A DNA stretch of 64,000 nucleotides from Pyrinomonadaceae bacterium (GCA_021228405.1 JAJQRF010000006.1:220359-284358); one strand, 5' to 3'; positions 1 through 9,845 are shown, counted from the first letter of the stretch. Notes: generated by a model not told the origin, from the sequence alone. Numbers and translations are program-made.

Positions 1-1561
1 TCTGAATTTCCGCAAATACCTGTTCGGAAACGTAAGCCGAACGCGGTTCGATTTCCTGAACGATGATGAGTTTTTCACCCTTTTCGGCTTCCGCGGCAAA
101 CGCGATACAGCCGTCTTTTCTTAATGCCGGATGACAGTTTTCAATTGATTTTTCGATGTCCTGCGGATACAGGTTGCGACCGTTCAAAATTATCAGGTCT
201 TTGATTCGTCCCGTGATGAACAGATTGGAATTTTTGATAAAACCCAAATCTCCCGTTCGCAGAAACGTTTCGCCGTCTTCATTATGCAGACGGGCTTGAA
301 AAGTCTTTGCCGTTTCATCAGGGTTGTTCCAATAACCGTTTGCGACGCTCGAACCCGATAACCAGATTTCACCGATCTCGTGCTCGTTCGATCTGATGCA
401 GGTTTCGGGATTGACTATTTCAACTGTGATTCCTTCGGCAATTTCACCGCAATTGACCAGTAATTTCGCGTTTTCGTCTTTTGCTTCGCTGACGATGTGT
501 TTTTCCAGCAGTCCTGCGTCGAATTTTTGAATAAAATTTTGTTCGGAATCCGTTGCCGACACAAGGAGCGTGGCTTCCGCCAGACCGTAGCAGGGAAAGA
601 ACGAACTTTTACGGAATCCCGTTTTCTCGAAGGTCTTTGCAAATCTTTCGAGAGTTGCGGCTGAAATCGGTTCGGCACCGTTAAAAGCCACCTTCCAGCA
701 ATTCAGATCGAGCCTTAAAATCTCTTCTTCTTTAACACGTTTCAGGCAAAGTTCGTAAGCAAAATTCGGTCCGCCGCTGGTCGTTGCGCGGTAGGTGGAA
801 ATCGCTTTCAGCCAGGAAACCGGATTTTGCACGAATTCTGCCGGAGTCATCAAAAAACATTCGGCATTGACGAATAGCGGCTGTAAAACGTTACCGATCA
901 ATCCCATATCGTGATACAAAGGAAGCCAGCCGAGAATCACGGAATCTTCCGACTGTTTAAATAAATCGCGTATCATCTGCTGGTTTACGAGCAGATTTTC
1001 GTGTGAAACGATCACGCCTTTCGGCTCGGACGTGGAGCCGGAAGTATATTGAAGAAAAGCGGTCGATGCGGCGGAGATCGAAGTTTGAATCAATTCTCCG
1101 GCGTTTTCGTCTATCGAATCCGTGTTTATTAATTTGAGCCGGAGTAAGTTATCGTTTCCGGCAGTCGCTCGTTTTATCCTGTTTTCGACCGTCGTATTTA
1201 TTAAAGCGGCAGAGGCTTGCGAATCGGCAACGATCGTTTCGATTCTGCCGAAATTTCGGTTATTGCGCGGCGGATACGCGGGAACGGCGATCATTCCCGC
1301 CAAAAGACAGCCGAAAAAAGCGGTGATATAACTCAAATTTTGCGGATAAAGCAGTAAAATGCGGTCGCCGATCTGACAATTTTGCTGTAATTGTCCCGCG
1401 ATGGTCTTCGACTTTTCCAGCAATTCGCCGTAGGTCAGAGTTTCCACGATCTCATTATCCGTTAATAAATTGTAGATCGTTTTTTCGGGATTCTGTGCAG
1501 CCCGAAATTCGAGAATATCTATCAACGTTTTCCAATTATTTTGCGATTGGAGCAGTTTCAT
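1..1561 (-). CDS. Fatty acyl-AMP ligase (FAAL), C-terminus cut by window edge
   Basis: Adenylate-forming enzyme that activates a fatty acid as acyl-AMP, normally for transfer to an acyl carrier protein. Reading the minus strand from the ATG at 1559-1561 gives 520 uninterrupted codons that run off the left edge. Visible motifs in order: AVPAYPPR (typical of FAALs), the P-loop-like YTSGSTSEPKGV, GWLPLYHDMGLIG, YGLAEATLLVS, and TGDLGF followed by GRIKDLIILNGRNLYPQDIE. The missing part should be the rest of the small C-terminal domain. The start lies 20 bp after the end of the M28 peptidase gene on the same strand, so co-transcription is likely. FAALs usually open lipopeptide, polyketide or lipid pathways; the next genes to the left would decide. 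A fatty acyl-CoA ligase is the alternative, but the motif set favours FAAL. Confidence 0.88.
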   Translation of the reverse strand, partial: MKLLQSQNNWKTLIDILEFRAAQNPEKTIYNLLTDNEIVETLTYGELLEKSKTIAGQLQQNCQIGDRILLLYPQNLSYITAFFGCLLAGMIAVPAYPPRNNRNFGRIETIVADSQASAALINTTVENRIKRATAGNDNLLRLKLINTDSIDENAGELIQTSISAASTAFLQYTSGSTSEPKGVIVSHENLLVNQQMIRDLFKQSEDSVILGWLPLYHDMGLIGNVLQPLFVNAECFLMTPAEFVQNPVSWLKAISTYRATTSGGPNFAYELCLKRVKEEEILRLDLNCWKVAFNGAEPISAATLERFAKTFEKTGFRKSSFFPCYGLAEATLLVSATDSEQNFIQKFDAGLLEKHIVSEAKDENAKLLVNCGEIAEGITVEIVNPETCIRSNEHEIGEIWLSGSSVANGYWNNPDETAKTFQARLHNEDGETFLRTGDLGFIKNSNLFITGRIKDLIILNGRNLYPQDIEKSIENCHPALRKDGCIAFAAEAEKGEKLIIVQEIEPRSAYVSEQVFAEIQ

Positions 1562-1581
1562 CTGAAAAGACAGGTTAATTT

Positions 1582-3894
1582 TTAAAAAACAAATAATTTC
1601 GTCACAAAGGTCGAATCATTGAACGGCATCGGCGCGGCGACTAAATCGGCGGGACGATTGTTAATGCTGATCTCGGACGATTGCGGCAATCCGTAATCCT
1701 GCGTAATAACTCTTATTTTCAGGTTTTCCTTTGGTTTAACGGACAAAACTATCTCCGAGCCTTTCGCCGGAATCGCATACAATCGCGTCATCCACGGATT
1801 TTTTTGTTTTCCGGCGACGGCTGTATCCTGAAACAGTTTTTTTCCGTCCAGTTCAAACCCGACAACTTCGTTTTCGGATTCGACCGCCAGAGTTATCACG
1901 GGAGATTTCGTCGGCGAAGTTAATTTCAACCTTAAATTACGGACATCGGAAACCGTTTCATCACTGATCTTTTCGAGCGACGGAGCGGGCAGTTCGGTTT
2001 GCTCCGCCGATTCCTTGACCAGAAAATACCGCTGACTTTGCGGGAAAAATTGCGGCAGTAAAGCGTCGGAGGCGTTGCCATCAAAAAGTTGTTTGTTCCA
2101 TTCATTGAGATTAATGTCTTCGGTCGCCCAATACGATTTTTTATTGTCCGCATCGTAAGCGCGCAAAAGACTCGTTTGGCGCGGCTTTTCCGCCGTATAA
2201 TTGACACTCGCCAAACCTGAAACGATCAAAACGACCCCGATGACCGAAAGCAAACCACCGCCGATCAAACTCAATTTGCGGTCAAAGCTCGCCAGCGCGG
2301 GAATTAAAAGTCCGATCAATAATGCCGCGAAAAACACCGCTACAGGAATTAATCCGAAACCTAATCCCGCGATCAGGTGCCTTAAAATTCCGCCGACCAG
2401 AATTATTCCCCCGAAGCTTCCGATCAAAGAAAAAACCGAAAATCTGTTTTTCGACACGTCTTTGTCGACCCACAGCATCCCGATGAAACCCGCGATTAAA
2501 ATAATTATGACGGTTAAAGTGAAAATATAACTCGTTCCCGGCAGTAAGAGGCTCGTTAAAATGCTGATAAGAAGCCAGAGTAAAAGGCTTCCGAACAACA
2601 GATTCTCGTAATTTATCTTTGTTCGCAATAAACCGAAAAACGCAACCGCGAGGGCTAATACCAAAAGCATCACGCCGAAGATATAAAAGCCTGAATCGTA
2701 AACATCACCTGTCGAAAAGGCGGAATAATCGCGGTGAAAAACGGTAATTATCTTGACCAGTAAGAATGAAAAGATCAATTCCGCAATGATGAACAACAGA
2801 AAAAGGAAAAATCCGCCGACGAATCCTTTGACATTCAAACCCGTCGTTTTGTTCGCGTAATAAAACGCGCCGACGAACAATAAAACCGCAACGATCATTA
2901 ACGGCAAAACGATGCCTTTCGGATATGACAGCAGTTTCATCCCGAAAACGTCGAAATAGATCACTTCTCCGCCGGATGCTTCATCGAAATTTTTGTTTCG
3001 CAATTCCCGCACGACCGCGAGCAGATTTTCGCCCTGATGAGCGACACTATTGCGGTCGAGATTTTTAGGATTATCGGCTTGGGTGTGATAATTGTTCACA
3101 TTTTCAATAAATGCCGTGTTCAAACCGTCGATTCCCTTTAATTTGAACTCCGTGAAATCGGTATCATTCGGAAGAATTTTGTAAATATCGTTGAAAAAAG
3201 AACTCGCGATCGGTCTGGCAACCGATCTGCCGTATGACCTTATCAATTCGGCGTTGTTCTCCGAAGTTTCAAACAATAAAGCCGCGCCGCCCGTTCCGCG
3301 CGCTTCGAGGTTGATAACGGTCTTTATTTTTGCAAGATTCGGGTTTTCATTCAGAAAGGCTTTCGCGCCTAACATTCCTTTTTCTTCGGCATCGGTAAAC
3401 AAAACCATTATGTCGTTTCTTGCAGAAGACTCGCTTTTCAAAATTCTCAGGGTTTCCAGGATCGAACCGACGGCGGCGGCATCGTCGGCGGCTCCTGCAC
3501 CCGTCGAAACCGAATCGTAATGTGCCGAAATGAGAATGATCTCACCGTTACCGTTTCCCTTCAGCGTTCCGCTGATGTTCGTCACATAGCCCGCCTGAAA
3601 AGGCATTCCGAATCTCGTATTTTCCGCAATAACGGTTTGCGTTTCAGGATCGATCCCGAGAGAGCCAAGATTTTCCCTGATGTATTCCTGATTCTTGAGA
3701 TGGTTTTCGCTTCCGACCGGATGCGGCGCGTTTGCGATCTTTTCGACGTGCCGCAACGCATTTTCAACGGAAAACTGACCTGCTTCGCTACTCACGGTCG
3801 CCGTCGGCGCACCTTCCAAACGCATCAGGATCAGAATTAAAACTATTGCCGAAACGATTGCGATAATACCGACAAGCCGATTTTTGTTATCCAT
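1582..3894 (-). CDS. M28 family zinc peptidase with C-terminal multi-spanning membrane domain
   Basis: 770 residues. One N-terminal membrane segment (about residues 8-25) is followed by an M28 aminopeptidase domain with the zinc motifs SAHYDS (His and Asp ligands), GAADDAAAV (bridging Asp) and FTDAEEKGMLGA (catalytic and metal-binding Glu pair), then DTDFTEF and a late His in NNYHTQADN. From about residue 320 to 570 there are at least eight hydrophobic segments, then a soluble C-terminal domain of about 200 residues. This is the architecture of the FXNA/ERMP1-like M28 group. It probably removes N-terminal residues from peptides on the outer face of the inner membrane. It sits between the NusG paralogue and the FAAL gene on one strand and is probably part of their transcription unit; whether it serves the same pathway is unknown. 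Confidence 0.88.
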   Translation of the reverse strand: MDNKNRLVGIIAIVSAIVLILILMRLEGAPTATVSSEAGQFSVENALRHVEKIANAPHPVGSENHLKNQEYIRENLGSLGIDPETQTVIAENTRFGMPFQAGYVTNISGTLKGNGNGEIILISAHYDSVSTGAGAADDAAAVGSILETLRILKSESSARNDIMVLFTDAEEKGMLGAKAFLNENPNLAKIKTVINLEARGTGGAALLFETSENNAELIRSYGRSVARPIASSFFNDIYKILPNDTDFTEFKLKGIDGLNTAFIENVNNYHTQADNPKNLDRNSVAHQGENLLAVVRELRNKNFDEASGGEVIYFDVFGMKLLSYPKGIVLPLMIVAVLLFVGAFYYANKTTGLNVKGFVGGFFLFLLFIIAELIFSFLLVKIITVFHRDYSAFSTGDVYDSGFYIFGVMLLVLALAVAFFGLLRTKINYENLLFGSLLLWLLISILTSLLLPGTSYIFTLTVIIILIAGFIGMLWVDKDVSKNRFSVFSLIGSFGGIILVGGILRHLIAGLGFGLIPVAVFFAALLIGLLIPALASFDRKLSLIGGGLLSVIGVVLIVSGLASVNYTAEKPRQTSLLRAYDADNKKSYWATEDINLNEWNKQLFDGNASDALLPQFFPQSQRYFLVKESAEQTELPAPSLEKISDETVSDVRNLRLKLTSPTKSPVITLAVESENEVVGFELDGKKLFQDTAVAGKQKNPWMTRLYAIPAKGSEIVLSVKPKENLKIRVITQDYGLPQSSEISINNRPADLVAAPMPFNDSTFVTKLFVF

Positions 3895-3970
3895 ATTTTT
3901 TCGTATTTAATTTTTAATTTCGGAAGTTCGTTAAGCAGGAAAATTTCGGTTTCAATTTTATTCCGAATAA

Positions 3971-4489
3971 TCAAACTTTTCTGATCTTTTCTTTCTCGAC
4001 GATCAGATTTAGCTGATACGTAACCGTTGAAAGCAGAACCATAACGCGGGTCGAATCCGAAACGCCGTTGACGAACACGCCGATAAAATCCTTCAAATAA
4101 GGCTGATCGACGATTACCCGGTCACCGGGTTTTAAGCTGATTTCGGGATCGATAATGTTCTCTTTGCCGGTCAGTTTCAGCATTATTTCGATGATCGTAT
4201 CTTCAACAACGCAGGGGTGTTCGCCGCAACTCACAATGCTGTGGAGTCCCCTTGTGAATTTGACTTTATTTAAACAAGTGTTTGAATTGAATCTGGCGAA
4301 AATATAACAGGGAAAGAGCACCTTTTTATAACTGATCTTCTTTCCTGTCTGTCTATTCAGTTTGTATGATCTGATCCGCGGAACAAAGGTTTCGATTCCG
4401 CCGGCACGAAGATTCGCCGAAACTCTTTCTTCCTGATTGGGTTTTGTATTGATTGCATACCAATGCAAAGTGTCAAAATCGCTTAACAT
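3971..4489 (-). CDS. NusG-paralogue transcription antiterminator (UpxY/RfaH/LoaP-like)
   Basis: 172 residues with an N-terminal NGN domain beginning LHWYAINTKPNQEERV, the Phe-Pro-Cys-Tyr stretch of the NGN core (LFPCYIFARF), and a C-terminal KOW domain starting LKPGDRVIVD and followed by LKDFIGVFV. The housekeeping nusG normally lies beside secE and ribosomal protein genes; this copy instead heads a minus-strand run with an M28 peptidase and a FAAL gene, as expected for a specialised elongation factor dedicated to one long operon. A GAGG ribosome binding site lies 6 nt before the ATG. Known paralogues of this kind act on capsule, lipopolysaccharide or polyketide operons. That this one acts on the operon to its left is inference from position. 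Confidence 0.88.
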   Translation of the reverse strand: MLSDFDTLHWYAINTKPNQEERVSANLRAGGIETFVPRIRSYKLNRQTGKKISYKKVLFPCYIFARFNSNTCLNKVKFTRGLHSIVSCGEHPCVVEDTIIEIMLKLTGKENIIDPEISLKPGDRVIVDQPYLKDFIGVFVNGVSDSTRVMVLLSTVTYQLNLIVEKEKIRKV

Positions 4490-4993
4490 AGGAGAACCTC
4501 AAATTAAAGCTGAAATCCGGGAAAGAAATATTCAGCCTATCGAAGCAGAAGCGAAATCTCCGACCAATGGCAAAGCTACCGCATTACCTGTTAACTATCG
4601 CTAGTTAGGTAGACTTAGGAGACCTAAATAATATTCGGGTTTAGGGGAGAAATTGTAGAAACTTGAATTGAAACCACTGAAGGCTTGCAAAATTAATACT
4701 ACAATTACCTCTTTTTTCAACGAAAGATTTTTCATTGAAATCTTAAATAATAATTTTCCGGGGGGAAAGATTATTATCAACTGCAAAAACAAATAACAGT
4801 AAATAAATAAGTAATTAATATTTCTGCTACGTTACCAAACAAAATTTCCGAAGTCAACCGCCGCTTTCGCCGTTTCGGAAATTGCCCCGATCGCCTGCAT
4901 TGAAAATTTTGTTTAGTGTAAACGGGAGAGATGTATTAAAATGTTTTTAACTCTTGAGAGTCTGTAAAAAATTTAGTGACTTAAGCTATAACT
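4490..4993. promoter_or_regulatory. Divergent 504-bp intergenic region with several hairpins
   Basis: Separates the NusG paralogue (minus) from a secreted protein gene (plus), so it must hold both promoters. Hairpins visible: a bulged stem at 4588-4612 (TAACTA/TAGTTA core), two competing stems at 4616-4645 using CCTAA/TTAGG words, and a pair of mutually exclusive stems at 4837-4914. In the latter, 4837-4847 pairs perfectly over 11 bp with 4904-4914, while 4843-4852 can instead pair over 10 bp with 4874-4883. No gene was recognised here. Confidence 0.5.
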
Positions 4994-6025
4994 ATGAAAT
5001 ATTCAAACAATCTTCCATTCAATTTTTCAAGCCAGGCAGTTTTTAGCGTTAAAAAATTTGTCTTTATTGCCATTGGGGTTTTCGCATTTTTCCAGTTCAG
5101 TGCGTTTGAATCAAACGTTGCGGCGCAATGCGTTTCGCTGACAACGTTCGGTTCCGCTTACACGCAAAACTTTAACACGCTTTCAAATACGGCTGGTTCA
5201 ACCACCAACAACCTGACGATTACGGGTTGGTTTATGACCGAAAGCGGCGGCGGTGCGCGTGATAACGAACAATATGCCGTCGATACGGGCGCGAGCAACA
5301 CGGGCGACACCTTCAGCTACGGCGCGGCGGCGAATACGGAACGCGCGCTCGGCGGTTTGCGGACGGGAACTTTAATTCCCCTTTTCGGTGCGTGTTTTAC
5401 CAATAATACGGGAGGAACTATCGCGACGCTCAACATCAACTACACGGGCGAGCAATGGCGTTTGGGAACCGAGGCGAGAACTGATCAGTTAAATTTTGAA
5501 TACAGCACCAACGCAACCGATCTCGTGACGGGAACGTGGACTTCGCGACCGACCCTGAATTTTGTCGCGCCCACAACTGTCACGGTCGGAGCGAAGGACG
5601 GCAACGCAGCGGCGAACCGAACCGCTTTGAGTTCTTCGATCACGAGTTTGACCATTGCAAACGGTGCGACTTTTTGGATTCGCTGGACGGACACTGACGC
5701 ATCGGGCGCGGACGACGGCTTGGCGGTTGACGATTTCGAGTTGACACCTTCGACCACAACTGCCGCAACGGTCACGGTCGGCGGGCAGGTTTTGAACGCC
5801 GAAGGCAGAGGAATTATGAATGCGACCGTAAATCTGACCGATTCTTTGGGACAAACCCGCACGATCAAAACATCGTCATTCGGCTATTTCCGTTTTCCCG
5901 ATGTCAACGCGGGCGAAACATATTTCATCAGCGTTTCTTCAAAGCGTTACACGTTTGCCCAATCGACGCGCACCGTCACGCCGAACGAAAGCATCAGCGA
6001 TCTGAATTTCATTTCGCTCGATTAG
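4994..6025 (+). CDS. Secreted protein with C-terminal carboxypeptidase-regulatory-like domain
   Basis: 343 residues. A long N-terminus with a hydrophobic stretch (about 21-36) and a likely signal-peptidase site near VAAQ suggest export. Residues about 45-255 form a beta-rich region with FGSAYTQNFNTL near its start and DDGLAVDDFEL near its end, as in surface or extracellular proteins of the LamG/PEP-CTERM-associated style. The last 85 residues (from VGGQVLNAEGRG) are a transthyretin-like carboxypeptidase-regulatory domain ending exactly at the C-terminus. The same terminal module closes two other secreted proteins in this window (6760-8256 and 51119-53494). It is followed by a strong terminator. 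Function unknown; an extracellular structural or adhesive role is a guess. Confidence 0.75.
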   Translation: MKYSNNLPFNFSSQAVFSVKKFVFIAIGVFAFFQFSAFESNVAAQCVSLTTFGSAYTQNFNTLSNTAGSTTNNLTITGWFMTESGGGARDNEQYAVDTGASNTGDTFSYGAAANTERALGGLRTGTLIPLFGACFTNNTGGTIATLNINYTGEQWRLGTEARTDQLNFEYSTNATDLVTGTWTSRPTLNFVAPTTVTVGAKDGNAAANRTALSSSITSLTIANGATFWIRWTDTDASGADDGLAVDDFELTPSTTTAATVTVGGQVLNAEGRGIMNATVNLTDSLGQTRTIKTSSFGYFRFPDVNAGETYFISVSSKRYTFAQSTRTVTPNESISDLNFISLD

Positions 6026-6056
6026 TTCGTTGCTAATCACAATCTGATACTTTCCG

Positions 6057-6092
6057 AAAAAAGAACGCGGGCATTGCCTGCCGTTCTTTTTT
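6057..6092. terminator. Bidirectional intrinsic terminator
   Basis: A6-GAAC-GCGGGCA pairs with TGCCTGC-C-GTTC-T6, a stem of about 17 bp with one bulged C and a minimal loop. It lies 31 bp after the secreted protein stop codon and just before the YjbQ gene. Confidence 0.85.
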
Positions 6093-6109
6093 CATTAATA
6101 ATTTCGGAT

Positions 6110-6529
<420 letters not shown>

Positions 6530-6759
6530 TTTTCACGTTATATAAATGCTCTGGACCGTAGATGCTTTTTGTCTGCCGCCACGCATAAAACAAAGCATTT
6601 AATATGAAATTCCTAAATTTTTTTGTAATTTTGTGAAAAAATTTGACACTTAAGGTTGAATAGCTTGATAATTCCGACTAATTTCCCAAATCATTCCATA
6701 GCTTGACGGTTTAATTTACTGTCTTTTACCTAAAAGGTTTTGTTTTCAAAAGGGGTTTT

Positions 6760-8256
6760 ATGTTAAAAAGCACGCTTATCTTATTTTTCCTGCTCGTTTC
6801 GTTTTTCACCACAAATTCTTTGGCACAATTAGACGCGACCTTCGACGGCGACGGTAAGAGATACGTTCAGTTCAGTTCATCCGCAGCCGTGCGCGATATG
6901 ATTGTCCAAACCGACCATAAAATAGTCATGGTCAGCTATTGCAACAACATCGGCACGCCGCGTCCGTTTTGCGTCATCCGTCTGAATGAAGACGGTTCAT
7001 TCGATACGACGTGGAACGGAAGCGGATTCTTGTATGCTCCGATACCGGGAACAAATTATGACATTTTTGCCCAAGCGGTTGCACAGCAAGGCGACGGCAA
7101 GCTGATTGTTGCAGGCGGCGGTTCGAGACTCGTCATCACCCGCCTGAACACTAACGGCACGACCGATACGACCTTTGGTAATGGCGGAACGGTGCAAAAT
7201 GCAACACCTACAATGTTAAACCGAATCGCCATTCAACCCGACGGAAAATTCGTCGTGGTCGGTTATTCGGGTTCATTGGACAGCGATGCCGTGCAGATTC
7301 TTGCCCGTTATCTTCCTGACGGCACACCCGACACTTCATTCGGTAGCAACGGAGTTGCGAGGCTCGAAATCCCTTTAGCCCGCACCCGCGGCGAATCAAT
7401 CGACATTCAGCCTGACGGCAAAATTCTAACGGGCGGCGCGGTTTCAGGCGCGACGACACACTACCTGCTCGCGCGGTTCAATCGCAACGGTTCGCTCGAC
7501 ACGACTTTCGACGGCGACGGCTTTTTGACCGTCGATACCTTTACGACTTCGTTCAGGGAATTCGGGAGTTTTATCGCGGTCAAGGTCAAGGGCGACGGGC
7601 GCATCGTCGCGCTCGGCGACCGAAATTTTCTCTACAGCTACAACGCGGACGGCTCGCGCGATATGACCTTTAACGGCATCGGCGCACAGCCTGCCATACC
7701 GAACAGCGAAACATATGGAATGACGGTCAGTGCGAGTGGTAAAATATTGGTCGCGGGAAATCAACCGACTGCAACCAACTTTCCGAGCATCGATTACCGC
7801 AGTGCGAAATATCTGGCAGACGGAACGCCCGACCCGACTTACAACGCTCCCGACGTTGACATCGAATCGGTCGATGGCGCGCTGGTCGCAGTTTTTGACC
7901 GCAAAGGACGTGTTTTGTTAGGCGGTCGTTCCGCTTCTTCCGCTCATCAAATCCCTTGGATTTTGCCCGTTATGTCCGCCGTCAGATTTTCCGCGCCGCC
8001 CGTTCAAAATGTCGGATTTGCGGGAAAAGTGATTAACTTGAACGGCAAACCCGTCCGAAACGCGCTCATTACGCTCAAGCTCGACGGCAATATCATCGCC
8101 TACACGCGCACGAACAATTTCGGAAATTACCGCTTGAACAATATTCCGACCAATCAAACCTACACGATCTCGACCATTGCCAAAAACCTGAAATTCTACG
8201 ACCGCAGTGTCATGATCGATGACGCAACGGCAAATTTCCTGCTCGTCGGCGAATAA
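6760..8256 (+). CDS. Secreted delta-60 repeat protein with C-terminal regulatory-like domain
   Basis: 498 residues. Signal peptide (about 1-22, ending NSLAQ), then a run of delta-60 type repeats recognisable by alternating QPDGKIVVAG-like and G-x-D-TTFG/DGDG-like phrases (for example IQPDGKFVVVG, NGTTDTTFGNGG, GSLDTTFDGDG), which probably form a beta-propeller. The final 85 residues (from VGFAGKVINLNGKP) are the carboxypeptidase-regulatory-like module shared with 4994-6025 and 51119-53494. The 230 bp upstream hold no gene; the downstream hairpin ends transcription. Extracellular location is well supported, function is not. Confidence 0.82.
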   Translation: MLKSTLILFFLLVSFFTTNSLAQLDATFDGDGKRYVQFSSSAAVRDMIVQTDHKIVMVSYCNNIGTPRPFCVIRLNEDGSFDTTWNGSGFLYAPIPGTNYDIFAQAVAQQGDGKLIVAGGGSRLVITRLNTNGTTDTTFGNGGTVQNATPTMLNRIAIQPDGKFVVVGYSGSLDSDAVQILARYLPDGTPDTSFGSNGVARLEIPLARTRGESIDIQPDGKILTGGAVSGATTHYLLARFNRNGSLDTTFDGDGFLTVDTFTTSFREFGSFIAVKVKGDGRIVALGDRNFLYSYNADGSRDMTFNGIGAQPAIPNSETYGMTVSASGKILVAGNQPTATNFPSIDYRSAKYLADGTPDPTYNAPDVDIESVDGALVAVFDRKGRVLLGGRSASSAHQIPWILPVMSAVRFSAPPVQNVGFAGKVINLNGKPVRNALITLKLDGNIIAYTRTNNFGNYRLNNIPTNQTYTISTIAKNLKFYDRSVMIDDATANFLLVGE

Positions 8257-8283
8257 ATTATTTTTTCCCGGAAACAAAGAAAT

Positions 8284-8326
8284 AGGCAGAAACACATAGA
8301 TAGATTGTTTCTGCCTGTATTTTTTT
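8284..8326 (+). terminator. Intrinsic terminator
   Basis: An 11-bp perfect stem, AGGCAGAAACA (8284-8294) with TGTTTCTGCCT (8306-8316), followed by GTAT7. It lies 28 bp after the delta-60 protein stop. Confidence 0.85.
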
Positions 8327-8503
8327 CAAATTACTGCATCAACTTCCGCCGACACACGGATTTTTTATACTTTTCAAATCTCAAATCCGCGTTCATTTGT
8401 GATAAATTTTTACTTTACGCGATATTTAACGGAGAAATATTTACCGATATGTTCCGTAAAATATCCGAATTTACATTTTTGATTAACTTTTCATAAATAA
8501 CTT

Positions 8504-9379
8504 ATGGCATCAGGAATTTTTGCAGTTTTGGACGATATTGCGATGTTGATGGACGACGTTGCTTTAGCCAGCAAGGTCGCCACGAAAAAGACCGCCGGAA
8601 TATTGGGCGACGATCTCGCGGTCAACGCGGAAAAAGCGACAGGTTTTGTTTCTTCGCGCGAACTGCCTGTTTTGTGGGCGATCACCAAAGGTTCGTTTAT
8701 TAATAAACTTATCATCGTTCCGTTGGCGTTCATTTTAAATGTGATCTTTCCGCCGGCGATCATTATCGCCTTGCTCGTCGGCGGAATTTATCTGGCATAT
8801 GAAGGCGTTGAAAAAATCCTTCACTGGATATTTCACCGCAACGAACATACTCATTCCGTCGAAGAAACACACGCCGAAGACAGCGAAACGGAAGAAAAGG
8901 CAAAGGTTAAATCAGCTATTTCAACCGATTTTATTTTGTCGGTCGAGATCGTCATCATCGCTTTAGGAACTGTTTTAGACAAGCCGCTGACCACGCAAAT
9001 AATCACGGTTGCCATCGTTTCCTTGATAGCAACGGTCGGTGTTTACGGGCTGGTTGCAATGATCGTGAGAATGGACGACATCGGCTATAAACTCATCGGT
9101 TCGGACGAAAAAAAAGGATTTGCGCCAAAACTCGGACAATTTCTGGTTAATTTACTGCCTAAAATCATCCGTTTGTTAAGCGTTGTCGGCACGATCGCCC
9201 TGATTCTCGTCGCGGGCGGAATTTTCGAGCATAACATCGAATTTCTGCATAAACTTTTACCGCAAGTTCCCACGATCATTAAAGAAGTCGCCTACGGAAT
9301 CATCGCCGGTCTGCTCGCGGTCGGTGCGGTCACGGTCATCAAAAAAATTATTTCATCATTTCGCAAACCCGGGAAATGA
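8504..9379 (+). CDS. DUF808 (YedI-like) inner membrane protein
   Basis: 291 residues. The N-terminus MASGIFAVLDDIAMLMDDVA, then KTAGILGDDLAVNA and the ELPVLWAITKGSFINK block, is the signature of the DUF808/YedI family. Several hydrophobic segments follow (about 70-95, 140-165, 170-195, 225-245, 260-280), separated by a short acidic His-rich loop near residue 115 (HRNEHTHSVEETHAEDSETEE). Family length is usually near 300. Function is unknown in the family. Monocistronic by context: opposite-strand genes follow. Confidence 0.88.
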   Translation: MASGIFAVLDDIAMLMDDVALASKVATKKTAGILGDDLAVNAEKATGFVSSRELPVLWAITKGSFINKLIIVPLAFILNVIFPPAIIIALLVGGIYLAYEGVEKILHWIFHRNEHTHSVEETHAEDSETEEKAKVKSAISTDFILSVEIVIIALGTVLDKPLTTQIITVAIVSLIATVGVYGLVAMIVRMDDIGYKLIGSDEKKGFAPKLGQFLVNLLPKIIRLLSVVGTIALILVAGGIFEHNIEFLHKLLPQVPTIIKEVAYGIIAGLLAVGAVTVIKKIISSFRKPGK

Positions 9380-9419
9380 CCTTATTAAAACTATTTCCAT
9401 AATTGCTGAAATAAATGTT

Positions 9420-9845
9420 TTATAGCGGGTTTATGGTTTGTAAATTTTTGAATTTTTGAAAATCGCTGTCGGTTGTGGCAAGTGCCGCATTATGTTCGAT
9501 TGCCAATGCGGCGAGATGCGCGTCCATCATTAAAGCGGCTTTTGTGTTTCCTTCGACAATCAGACCTTGAAAGATCGTCCAATGAGTTGCGGTCGGAGTT
9601 AATATTTCGACATTCTCAAGCGCAAGCCATTCGTCAACGATCTCGATTGCTTCCCGTAAATCGAACGGTTGCGGAAAAGCTCGCGGATTGGTCGAAATTC
9701 GCAGAAAAGCCGTTAGCACCTGCCAACTAAGTCCGAAAACATCCGTTTGAGAAAACTGATCTTCGAGCCATTGCTTCGCTTTCGCGTGATGCGGTGCATC
9801 TTCGTTATAGGCATATAAAATGATATTGGCATCGGGCGTAATCAT
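9420..9845 (-). CDS. PIN-domain toxin of a type II toxin-antitoxin pair (VapC-like), copy 1
   Basis: 141 residues. The PIN-fold acidic residues are visible: Asp in ITPDANI at the N-terminus, Glu in the [10 protein letters not shown] region, Asp in MMDAHLAAL, and Asp in ATTDSDF. Proteins of this type are Mg-dependent RNases held inactive by their partner. The ATG overlaps the stop of the upstream antitoxin by 4 nt, the usual translational coupling. A second copy at 17715-18146 differs at about 18 of 141 positions by hand alignment. It lies downstream of a pentapeptide-repeat membrane protein and the DUF104 antitoxin, an order repeated (with a decayed first gene) at the second locus. Confidence 0.9.
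   Translation of the reverse strand: MITPDANIILYAYNEDAPHHAKAKQWLEDQFSQTDVFGLSWQVLTAFLRISTNPRAFPQPFDLREAIEIVDEWLALENVEILTPTATHWTIFQGLIVEGNTKAALMMDAHLAALAIEHNAALATTDSDFQKFKNLQTINPL

Noticed and set aside
6530..6759. Search for a gene between YjbQ and the delta-60 protein
   Set aside because: Only AT-rich sequence with short, unsupported frames; probably the promoter region.
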